DNA from: Bacillus benzoevorans
Lineage (GTDB): Bacteria; Bacillota; Bacilli; Bacillales; Cytobacillaceae
Length of the DNA: 64,000 nucleotides
Direction: 5' to 3'
NCBI RefSeq assembly: GCF_014207535.1
Contig: NZ_JACHGK010000005.1
Span: 124,001-188,000, forward strand
The notes beneath the pieces were generated by a model. That model did not search any database. It was not told the DNA's origin and worked only from the letters and a program-made list of their open reading frames with translations. The position numbers were made by a program, and so were the translations under genes. Below are positions 50,356 through 58,105 of this stretch, piece by piece. Each line of letters opens with the position of its first letter. The first letter of the stretch is position 1.

Positions 50356-50925
50356 TTAGTTTACATCATGCCACATATATTTGTCGCCAGTCGCATCTTG
50401 GGCAACACGTACACCAACCGCAGCACCTTGTCCTGCTGCAATCATCACCTGGCTTGGCAGATCGGTTAAAAGACCGGCAATATAGAGATTTGGTACAGAA
50501 GTTACTCCCTCCCAGTTTACGCCGACAACCTTTTTAATTTTTCCGCTCTTAATATTTTCATTAACAGCGATTTCTAAACCGATTGCTTCCAGCAAAGCGG
50601 TATCAACATTGGTTGCGATAATGACGCGAACGGCTTCATACGTTGCACCATTTGCTTTGACAATGAAAGTATCGCCTTCTTTTTGCAGAAAATCCACTTT
50701 TTCACTCTTTACTTCTGCAAAATCACCTAACTGCTGGCGGTATTTCTCAAGCAATTCATCACCGGAAACACCTGGTGCGCCCAACACATTATTTAATTTT
50801 GCTACTTTTTTTATTTGTGATTCTCCAGCATCGAACACAATCGTTTTTAAGCCGGCATGACCGGTAAACAAAGCGGCAGATAAACCGCTGATTCCTCCGC
50901 CAATAACAATAACATCTGCTTTCAT
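50356..50925 (-). CDS. Small FAD-binding oxidoreductase, single-domain thioredoxin-reductase-like
   Basis: The 189-residue protein starts with an FAD dinucleotide fold (VIVIGGGISGLSAALFTGHAGLKTIVFDAG) and ends with VPNLYIAGLLTDLPSQVMIAAGQGAAVGVRVAQ, the FAD-binding ATG-like motif of the thioredoxin reductase fold. The NAD(P)-binding domain and the redox CxxC are absent, so it is about 120 residues shorter than TrxB. Similar short proteins are common in Bacilli. The ATG at 50925 has AGGTG seven bases upstream. The function is unknown. Confidence 0.82.
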   Translation of the reverse strand: MKADVIVIGGGISGLSAALFTGHAGLKTIVFDAGESQIKKVAKLNNVLGAPGVSGDELLEKYRQQLGDFAEVKSEKVDFLQKEGDTFIVKANGATYEAVRVIIATNVDTALLEAIGLEIAVNENIKSGKIKKVVGVNWEGVTSVPNLYIAGLLTDLPSQVMIAAGQGAAVGVRVAQDATGDKYMWHDVN

Positions 50926-51083
50926 CTTTAAACACCTCATTTTTATCTATGTACCTTTATTAATATAGTGTTATTTTGGAAGGATAGGAAGTAATTGACA
51001 GTAAATGCTATAATATTGTCACAATTTCATTTATAATAGAAAAAATAATGATATTGACGAACATTGTAAAGGCTGTGGTATCG

Positions 51084-51839
51084 ATGTGTTTAATTCTTTT
51101 TGCCTATCATGTCCATCCTGATATCCCTCTCATTGTTGCTGCCAATCGCGATGAATTTTATCAAAGACCGACAAAAGCGGCACATTACTGGGATGATAGA
51201 CAAGAGATTCTTGCCGGAAGAGATCTGGAAAAGTGGGGAACTTGGATGGGCGTAACAAGAGAAGGGCGTTTTGCGGCATTAACCAATTACCGCAATCCAA
51301 ACGAAGAAACAGCGGGCAAAAGGTCACGCGGTGAACTGGTCGCGCAGTATCTAACATATGATGGGGACACAGAGGATTATCTAAAAAAACTTGAACAGAA
51401 TCAGAGAGAATATCCGGGGTATAATATTCTATTAGGTGATGTGAACGAGCTCTGCTATTATTCAAATGTAAACAGCCAAATGAAAGTTTTAGAGCCTGGA
51501 ATCTACGGTTTAAGCAACCATTTTCTCAATACCGAATGGCCGAAAGTGAAATTCGGTAAGGCAGGTCTGTTAAAAACTTTATCTGATCCCAGCCTGCCCA
51601 TGCAAGAAGAACTGTTTCGGCTTCTGCAGCATGCTGATCCTGCTCCGGATAAACTGCTGCCACATACAGGAGTTTCATTGGAGTGGGAGAGAATGCTGTC
51701 TCCTTTATTTATAAAAAGCGATGACTATGGTACAAGAAGTTCTACTGTATTATTGATGAGAGAGAAAAAAATAGATTTTATTGAACGGGTATATCAAAAT
51801 AATGAAATGGTGGAACAGCATTTTATTATTGAACCATAG
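51084..51839 (+). CDS. NRDE-family (TANGO2-like) protein
   Basis: The 251-residue protein has the diagnostic MCLILFAYHVHPDIPLIVAANRDEFYQRP, with NRDE at the catalytic N-terminus (MC then after processing a Cys, as in Ntn hydrolases), and GGTWMG-like GTWMGVTREGRFAALTNYR. TANGO2 proteins bind or move heme in eukaryotes; bacterial members are of unknown function. The start at 51084 is required for the MC N-terminus; the longer frame from 51048 is atypical. Confidence 0.88.
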   Translation: MCLILFAYHVHPDIPLIVAANRDEFYQRPTKAAHYWDDRQEILAGRDLEKWGTWMGVTREGRFAALTNYRNPNEETAGKRSRGELVAQYLTYDGDTEDYLKKLEQNQREYPGYNILLGDVNELCYYSNVNSQMKVLEPGIYGLSNHFLNTEWPKVKFGKAGLLKTLSDPSLPMQEELFRLLQHADPAPDKLLPHTGVSLEWERMLSPLFIKSDDYGTRSSTVLLMREKKIDFIERVYQNNEMVEQHFIIEP

Positions 51840-51934
51840 TAGGTGCATGGTGTTTCGTACTATTCATAAATCATCTGTCATAAAAATAATAGAAGATAAC
51901 AGTGATCCCTATTTCAGTGACAGAGGTGATAGAT

Positions 51935-53926
51935 TTGGTGCAGGAAATTGAGGAAGGCATGTTTCTTTGGGAGCCGTCTGAAACATGGAAGCAGCAATCA
52001 AATATGGTGAAGTATCTGGACTGGCTGCATAAAAATAAAGAGCTGGTATTTAACCGGTATAAAGACCTTTGGCAATGGTCGGTTACAGAGATAGAAACTT
52101 TCTGGGAATCCTTATGGCAATATTTCAATATTAGCTATTCTGCCCCATATGTAAAGGTGCTTACGGAACGAAAAATGCCTGGTGCCCTATGGTTTGCAGG
52201 AGCGAGGCTCAACTATGCAGAGCATATTTTTCGTCATCAGCCTGATGAAAAAGTGGCTGTCATAGCCAAATCAGAAGTTCGTCCGCAGTTGCAAAAGCTG
52301 ACTTGGAAGGAGCTTTATGAACAAACGGCTGTCTTTGCGGCGGCCTTAAAGAATTACGGTGTGAAACCCGGGGATCGAGTGGTTGGATTTCTCCCCAATA
52401 TTCCGGAAACCATCATTGCCTTTTTAGCCTGTGCCAGCATCGGTGCAGTCTGGTCCTGCTGTTCTCCTGATTTTGGCAGTGCTGCGGTTGTGGATCGTTT
52501 TAAACAAATTGAACCTAAACTGCTGATTTCCGCAGATGGTTACCGCTATCGTGGGAAGGATTATCAGCGAATCCCCAGTGTTCAGGAGATTCAAAAGGCT
52601 ATTCCGTCCATCGAGAATACGATTATACTGCCATATATAGCAAAAAGTCCGGATATTCATGAGCTCAAAAATACTGTAATTTGGGACACATTGCTTGAGA
52701 GACAAAAGAACAAGAATGTGATTCGGTTTGAACAAGTTGCATTTGATCATCCTTTGTGGATTTTGTACTCATCTGGTACAACCGGACTGCCGAAGGCAAT
52801 TGTGCAGGGTCATGGAGGAATTCTGCTGGAGCATTTAAAACAATGTCATCTGCAGATGAATATCACAAAAAAGGACCGTTTCTTTTGGTATACATCGACG
52901 GGGTGGATGATGTGGAATTTCTTGGTTAGCGGTTTGTTAACAGGAGGATCCATTGTCTTATATGACGGTCATCCGGGATATCCGGAGAACGACTTCATGT
53001 GGACATTCGCTGAAGAAACAGGGATCACATTTTTTGGAACAAGTGCTGCCTATTTGCATTCTTGTATGAACACAGGGATGAGGCCAAAAGATGCCTGCCA
53101 GTTAAATAAGCTGAAAAGTATCGGCTCAACAGGGGCGCCGCTCTCTCCCGAAGCATTTGCGTGGGTGTATCGTCATGTAAAAGAGGATATTTGGCTGTCC
53201 TCTTTAAGCGGTGGAACGGATATTTGTTCTGCATTTGTCGGTGGTTCACCGCTGCTTGCGGTCCATGCAGGTGAAATTCAATGCCGACACTTGGGAGCTA
53301 GTGTAAAAGTGTTTGATGAATCAGGTAAGGAGATCATAGATGCGGTCGGGGAGTTGGTTGTCACTGAGCCGATGCCGTCCATGCCATTATATTTCTGGAA
53401 TGATCAAAATAATAAACGCTATAAGAGCAGTTATTTCGAGACGTATTCCGATGTTTGGCGGCACGGGGATCTCATTAAAATTAAAACAAATGGCAGCTTA
53501 TCCATATATGGTCGTTCTGATTCAACCATTAACCGCGGAGGAATCCGTATTGGTACGAGTGAACTATACAGAGCAGCCGCAAACATCACTGGAATCGAGG
53601 ATTGTCTCGCGGTTGACCTAACGGACAGGAATAACAAGGGCATGCTGCTGCTTTTTGTCGTCTTACATCATGGTGTCCCATTTACAAAAACATTAGAAGA
53701 AGAGATCAAACAGTGCATCCGGGAAAACTGTTCACCGAGACATCAGCCGGATCGGATTTTTCAAATTTCTGAAGTGCCGCAAACTTTAAATGGTAAAAAA
53801 CTGGAGGTACCTGTCAAAAAGCTTTTAATGGGTGTCCCGTTGGAGAAAGCTGTAAATGATGGTTCAATGAAAAACCCGAAGTGTCTTGACTTTTTTATCG
53901 AATTGAAAAATCAATTATCCATTTAA
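51935..53926 (+). CDS. Acetoacetate-CoA ligase (acetoacetyl-CoA synthetase type)
   Basis: The 663-residue ANL-family adenylating enzyme has the P-loop YSSGTTGLPKAIVQGHGG (near 282), STGWMMWNFLVSG, and the later YGRSDSTINRGGIRIG with the hinge residues. The N-terminal FxEF-like WEPSETWKQQSNMVKYLDWL is typical of acetoacetate-CoA ligases, which activate acetoacetate for lipid or storage metabolism. The start is probably TTG at 51935 (AGAGGTG six bases upstream), though GTG at 51938 or 51902 are possible. It follows the NRDE gene after 95 bases. Confidence 0.9.
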   Translation: MVQEIEEGMFLWEPSETWKQQSNMVKYLDWLHKNKELVFNRYKDLWQWSVTEIETFWESLWQYFNISYSAPYVKVLTERKMPGALWFAGARLNYAEHIFRHQPDEKVAVIAKSEVRPQLQKLTWKELYEQTAVFAAALKNYGVKPGDRVVGFLPNIPETIIAFLACASIGAVWSCCSPDFGSAAVVDRFKQIEPKLLISADGYRYRGKDYQRIPSVQEIQKAIPSIENTIILPYIAKSPDIHELKNTVIWDTLLERQKNKNVIRFEQVAFDHPLWILYSSGTTGLPKAIVQGHGGILLEHLKQCHLQMNITKKDRFFWYTSTGWMMWNFLVSGLLTGGSIVLYDGHPGYPENDFMWTFAEETGITFFGTSAAYLHSCMNTGMRPKDACQLNKLKSIGSTGAPLSPEAFAWVYRHVKEDIWLSSLSGGTDICSAFVGGSPLLAVHAGEIQCRHLGASVKVFDESGKEIIDAVGELVVTEPMPSMPLYFWNDQNNKRYKSSYFETYSDVWRHGDLIKIKTNGSLSIYGRSDSTINRGGIRIGTSELYRAAANITGIEDCLAVDLTDRNNKGMLLLFVVLHHGVPFTKTLEEEIKQCIRENCSPRHQPDRIFQISEVPQTLNGKKLEVPVKKLLMGVPLEKAVNDGSMKNPKCLDFFIELKNQLSI

Positions 53927-53961
53927 AAAGAGCTGTCACAGTTTTTGTGACAGCTTTCTTT
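53926..53961. terminator. Bidirectional terminator
   Basis: AGCTGTCACA (53931-53940) and TGTGACAGCT (53946-53955) form a perfect stem with a five-base loop and U residues on both sides. Confidence 0.88.
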
Positions 53962-54792
53962 TCACAATTGATCCGCAATACTGCCATCAATTCTCCATTG
54001 CCCGGTAAGCGAATCCTTTAACAGAATAATGTCCATGCTCTTTCTTTGTTTGCTGAAATCACAATGATAAACGGTAGCATCCACTGAAATTCGCTGGATG
54101 AAAGGGTTGTGCTCGTTATCAATCTGAACCGATTTCCGATTCATGGAAAAAAACATAATATTCTTCAGCCTTTTATGGAGTTGTTTCTCTTTATTGGAAA
54201 AAAGCATCCTTACCGTTTCATTATCCCTCTGATTAACGGCGGTTTCAAAAACCTTCAATACCTGGACCGGTTCAATTTCATTTAAATAGTCGGCCAATTT
54301 TCCTCCGGCACGGAGGATCATGATTTTATGGGATAAATCCTCATTTCCTGAACCATGTGTGGTACTGCCATAAAAATGAACACAAAAATGCCCGGGAAAT
54401 CCATTTTTCAAGGCACCAGCACCATGCGGCATTCCATGCATCGATGCAGCAAGTAATTGATCCTTGGTCGCAATTAAAATTGCCCTTCTTTTCCAACTCC
54501 ACTTGCCATTATAAATGGTCTTCATCATTTTCGTATCCTTAAAGGTGAGAGGCTGAACATCGGCATGTTTACTCCCAGCTCTTCTTTGTACCTCAAAATG
54601 CAAGCCGGTTTCAACATCGATAATCGTAAAAATGGACTTTTTGGGAATGACTTTATTTGCTTCATCCCATGGTAGGATCTTGACAGTAAAACTAGTTGGA
54701 TTGTCCTTATTTTCAAGTGTCAGTGCCCCAACAGAAGTAATATTTCCTAAAAGCAGACAAATTAAAGTGAATAGAAAAACAATTTTTTTCAT
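53962..54792 (-). CDS. Secreted protein of unknown function with a GHFCVHF motif
   Basis: The 276-residue protein has a signal peptide (residues 1-24, cleavage near SVGA-LT). The middle (about 80-145) contains GKWSWKRRAILI, AASMHGMPHGAGALKNG and GHFCVHFYGSTTHG, with three His and one Cys in close order. That combination resembles an enzyme site in cell-wall-associated proteins that carry peptidoglycan-binding modules. A C-terminal helix-rich NTF2-like part (180-276) follows. No established family was recalled. Monocistronic, ending at the shared terminator. Confidence 0.68.
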   Translation of the reverse strand: MKKIVFLFTLICLLLGNITSVGALTLENKDNPTSFTVKILPWDEANKVIPKKSIFTIIDVETGLHFEVQRRAGSKHADVQPLTFKDTKMMKTIYNGKWSWKRRAILIATKDQLLAASMHGMPHGAGALKNGFPGHFCVHFYGSTTHGSGNEDLSHKIMILRAGGKLADYLNEIEPVQVLKVFETAVNQRDNETVRMLFSNKEKQLHKRLKNIMFFSMNRKSVQIDNEHNPFIQRISVDATVYHCDFSKQRKSMDIILLKDSLTGQWRIDGSIADQL

Positions 54793-55007
54793 CTGACCCT
54801 CGTTCCCCTAACTATTTTATCAACATTTGTATCTTTTGAATTGTTTTCGAAAAAAATTCCTGCAATAAAATTTGGAACAATTACCGTCATTTAATGCTGA
54901 AAGAATCTGTTTTTCTTGAGATTAAGGGGACAGAATAGAAAAGAACGATACTTCTCGAAAAGAGAAAGGACGTTCTTTCTTCCAATTCTAAAGCTGGAGG
55001 GATTCAT

Positions 55008-55220
55008 TTGCCAAATGTTAAAGTAAATTGTTCTGTACAAAACTGTGCCTTCCATGTACAAGGAAATGTTTGCGGCGCTGACAAAATAAACATTGATATG
55101 GATTACCAGTCCAAGTATGATTCTGAGTTTGCTCAAGAATTTGGTTTTGCAGATCGTTCAGAGGAAGCCAATCACTCAAGAGAGACGTGTTGTAAAACAT
55201 TTAAGGCAAAAGAAGAATAA
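55008..55220 (+). CDS. DUF1540 Cys-rich protein
   Basis: The 70-residue protein MPNVKVNCSVQNCAFHVQGNVCGADKINID has the DUF1540 motif CxxxxCxxxxxxxCxAxxI, probably a metal-binding knuckle, and a second CC at the end (TCCKTFKAKEE). Members are common in spore formers and clostridia. It starts with TTG (55008), with GGAGG seven bases upstream. Alone, with a bidirectional terminator after it. Confidence 0.85.
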   Translation: MPNVKVNCSVQNCAFHVQGNVCGADKINIDMDYQSKYDSEFAQEFGFADRSEEANHSRETCCKTFKAKEE

Positions 55221-55242
55221 TTCAATGGACATATGTTGAAAA

Positions 55243-55285
55243 AATGAAGCAAAACGGCTGATAAAATGAGTCGTTTTGCTTCATT
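55243..55285. terminator. Bidirectional terminator
   Basis: AATGAAGCAAAACG (55243-55256) and CGTTTTGCTTCATT (55272-55285) form a perfect stem between DUF1540 and fetB. Confidence 0.88.
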
Positions 55286-55289
55286 AATA

Positions 55290-56042
55290 TTAATCATATT
55301 CGATAAATTGCTGCGCTTTTGTAAATAGCAGACCGTGGGTAAGTATGGCCATGATGATGGCAATAATGGCTGCTGAAGAAGTGAAGGAATACATAATAAG
55401 AATCTGATAACGCACCGCTTCAATCGGATCGGCGCCGGCAACAATCATCCCCGTCATCATCCCCGGCAGCTGCACCAACCCAACCGTTTTTAACCCATCG
55501 ACTGTTGGCAGCATAGAGGCTTTTACTGTGTTACGCATGACATGAGAAATCGCCTGTTTGGAAGTGGCTCCTAAACCTAAATATACTTTTATCTCATCTC
55601 TTCTTGTCTCAAGTTCAGATTTTAATCGATTTAAAAACAAACCGGAGACAACCATTCCATTTCCGATAATCATGCCGCTGATAGGAATCACATATTGCGG
55701 AGCAGGCTCAATGATTCTTAATGATAACAAGAGACCCATTGTTAAGACTTCGGTGGACGCAATCGCAACAGCTATCCGGCACCCAATACCAGGAAAACCT
55801 TTTCCCTTTTTACGCGCATTGATAACGGCAACTGTGATCATAACAGAGATCATTAAGATGATTAACGGCCAGGACTTAAGGTTAAAGATAAAATGCAGGA
55901 TATAGCCCACGGCAATCAACTGAATGGCAGCGCGTATCGTACCAATCAACATATCCTTTTCCAGCCCGACCTTTTGCCATCTGGAAAGAAGGATAGCAAA
56001 TACCACAAAAATAAGAGTAGATAGTAATGCCATTGAACTCAT
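55290..56042 (-). CDS. fetB: Iron-export ABC transporter permease (FetB/UPF0014 type)
   Basis: The 250-residue membrane protein has six or seven hydrophobic segments with the family signature SLRIIEPAPQYVIPISGMIIGNGMVVSGLFLNRL and QLPGMMTGMIVAGADPIEAVRYQI. In E. coli, FetAB exports iron and increases resistance to oxidative stress. The start codon overlaps the end of fetA by four bases (ATGA), so the two are coupled. Confidence 0.88.
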   Translation of the reverse strand: MSSMALLSTLIFVVFAILLSRWQKVGLEKDMLIGTIRAAIQLIAVGYILHFIFNLKSWPLIILMISVMITVAVINARKKGKGFPGIGCRIAVAIASTEVLTMGLLLSLRIIEPAPQYVIPISGMIIGNGMVVSGLFLNRLKSELETRRDEIKVYLGLGATSKQAISHVMRNTVKASMLPTVDGLKTVGLVQLPGMMTGMIVAGADPIEAVRYQILIMYSFTSSAAIIAIIMAILTHGLLFTKAQQFIEYD

Positions 56043-56779
56043 GAGAGAATGGACTCCTTTGCAAAAGAGGTTTCAATAAACTCCTTCGTTATTGTTTGTT
56101 TAGGAGCCGAAAAAATCTCAATGGTTCGTCCTTGCTCAATAATTTTCCCATTGGCAAATACCCATGTGAATTGCCCGGCTTTTTTAGCCTGAGATAAATT
56201 ATGAGTAACCCAGAGGATCGTTTTCCCTGACTGATGAATCTTTTCGATAAGATTTTCAATATCCTCTGTACTATGCGGATCAAGTGACGCCGTAACTTCA
56301 TCTAATAAGAGGACGTCAGGCCGATTGGCTAAGGTTCGGGCTAGGGATACTCTTTGTTTTTGACCGCCTGAAAGGGAGCGGGCATTCTGTTCCTTTATAG
56401 ATGGAGGCAAACCAACTCCATCAAGCAGTTCGTCAATTTCAGCTTCGCTTAAACTTTCGCGAAAAAGGGCAGGTCCAATGAATAAATTATCCCTAACGGT
56501 TCCTGGAAGCATTGTTGGCAGCTGGAACACGATACCGATTTTCCTCCGCAACTGCAGAACATCGATCTCATGATAAGGTGTTCCCCTGAAATAAAGCGAC
56601 CCAGAGTCCGGATCAGCCATCCTGTTAATAAGTGAAAGGAAAGTACTTTTACCAGAACCGGAGGGACCAATAATCGTAATTAGTTCTCCGTCCATTATTT
56701 TTGCAGAAATATCACTTAAAATTGGGGTTCCCTGTTTATTTTTCTTTACAATATGCTCAATTGATATCAGCGTTTCCAT
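56039..56779 (-). CDS. fetA: Iron-export ABC transporter ATP-binding protein (FetA type)
   Basis: The 246-residue ABC ATPase has Walker A GPSGSGKST (38-46), the Q-loop VFQLP, signature LSGGQ (136-140) and Walker B VLLLDEV (156-162), followed by His switch THNLSQ. It powers the permease encoded directly downstream, with which it overlaps by four bases. The order fetA-fetB is standard. No iron-responsive operator was recognised upstream. Confidence 0.9.
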   Translation of the reverse strand: METLISIEHIVKKNKQGTPILSDISAKIMDGELITIIGPSGSGKSTFLSLINRMADPDSGSLYFRGTPYHEIDVLQLRRKIGIVFQLPTMLPGTVRDNLFIGPALFRESLSEAEIDELLDGVGLPPSIKEQNARSLSGGQKQRVSLARTLANRPDVLLLDEVTASLDPHSTEDIENLIEKIHQSGKTILWVTHNLSQAKKAGQFTWVFANGKIIEQGRTIEIFSAPKQTITKEFIETSFAKESILS

Positions 56780-56867
56780 GTCTCCATCCTTCTTCCGTCC
56801 ATGATGTTTCCCTTTGTAAGAAATAGTGGCCGTTATTTACTCATACAAGCAGACTTGAACTTTGGTC

Positions 56868-57818
56868 TTACAAATAATCCGGGAGCAGTTCCTCGGCAAG
56901 CTCCGGAAAATCAATAAAGGGATTCCGGTTTCCCTGAATTAAAAAGATCGCTTGATTTCGATGTTTTTCATATATATTTATGTCAAATTGCTGATGCCAT
57001 CTTAAGAGCAGTGAGCGATCTATTTTCCGTAGAAATGTTTTATGTATAGTCCCGGGATAACGTAATAGGAAATACATCAACGCCCTGGCAACCGTTCCTT
57101 TGCCATACTCCGGTTCAAAGCGGCCGTCCATTGTCACACCGCAGTGATTCTGAATCTTCTCTTCAGGTGATTCAGGGATATAGAATGAAAAATCAGCATA
57201 GGGATAATTGGATCTTTTAATATTACATTCCGGCTGACAGGCAAAAAGATGATGTAAATCTCCTTTCATCGGTTCTTTGGCTAAATACCATGAAAGGGGC
57301 ACAATATGTTCTGTGTTAAACTTTAAATCGTTATCGATTTTTGGAATTTTTACCGTCTTATTCCCAACTTTTGTGTCTCGTCTCTTCAGCAGTTTCTGAA
57401 ATTCAGCATGCTTTTTTTGAATGATTTCAAAGTCTGCAACAATGAGTGTTTCCGGATTCTGGCGCATTCCGGAATAAATATTTTTCAACGAACCGTCAGG
57501 CTGTAAATCAACCCATTTATATAAATATTGATCCTTACTCATAAAATAAGGAAGCCGCTCTTTATGTGACCTTTTCACTAAGTCATGAAATTTGAAAAAT
57601 AATGGCTGTTTTTCCTTCAAATTCATGACACTTTGATAATAATGCTGCATGTCCTTTTGATCTTTTCTTTCATTATAGTATAGTTTTAAATTTGTACAGA
57701 TTTGCTGCTTATTTATTTCTAATTCAGTGAGCAATTCATCAATATTATGACAAAAGGAATTTTCTAATTCGTTTATTCGCTCCTGAATTATTGCATGTAT
57801 TGTCTTTTCACTATCCAT
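56868..57818 (-). CDS. Endonuclease I family nuclease (EndA/Bsn-like) without a signal peptide
   Basis: The 316-residue protein has the beta-beta-alpha metal motif FNTEHIVPLSW (catalytic His), then GDLHHLFACQPECNIKRSNYPY, GTVARALMYFLLRYPG, WHQQFDI, EKHRNQAIFLIQGNRNPFIDFPELAE, as in EndA/Bsn nucleases that degrade DNA and RNA without much specificity. Usual members are secreted; here residues 1-100 are a charged helical domain (DSEKTIHAIIQERINEL) and no hydrophobic signal is present. It could be intracellular, exported by another path, or held inactive. ATG at 57818 with GGGTGG; a GTG at 57827 is possible. Confidence 0.85.
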   Translation of the reverse strand: MDSEKTIHAIIQERINELENSFCHNIDELLTELEINKQQICTNLKLYYNERKDQKDMQHYYQSVMNLKEKQPLFFKFHDLVKRSHKERLPYFMSKDQYLYKWVDLQPDGSLKNIYSGMRQNPETLIVADFEIIQKKHAEFQKLLKRRDTKVGNKTVKIPKIDNDLKFNTEHIVPLSWYLAKEPMKGDLHHLFACQPECNIKRSNYPYADFSFYIPESPEEKIQNHCGVTMDGRFEPEYGKGTVARALMYFLLRYPGTIHKTFLRKIDRSLLLRWHQQFDINIYEKHRNQAIFLIQGNRNPFIDFPELAEELLPDYL

Positions 57819-58105
57819 TCCATCCACCCTGTCGAATATTTCAGTCTATCCCTATCTTACAGCCTAAACAAATGATCATCAAACATTAATGTATCTATAT
57901 TTGTATATCATTTCACAAAGTTGCGAAAACATAAATTGATAATGATTGACATGGATTATAGAGTGCATTATATTATAACCTATTAAGTCTGAATTTTTTT
58001 AATAATATATAAATTGAATGGATCGAATCGAAAAGAACAATGTCAATTTTTATAAAAAAGCGGCTCAAAGGAATAAATTTTAGAAAACAAATAGGGGTTG
58101 AACGT

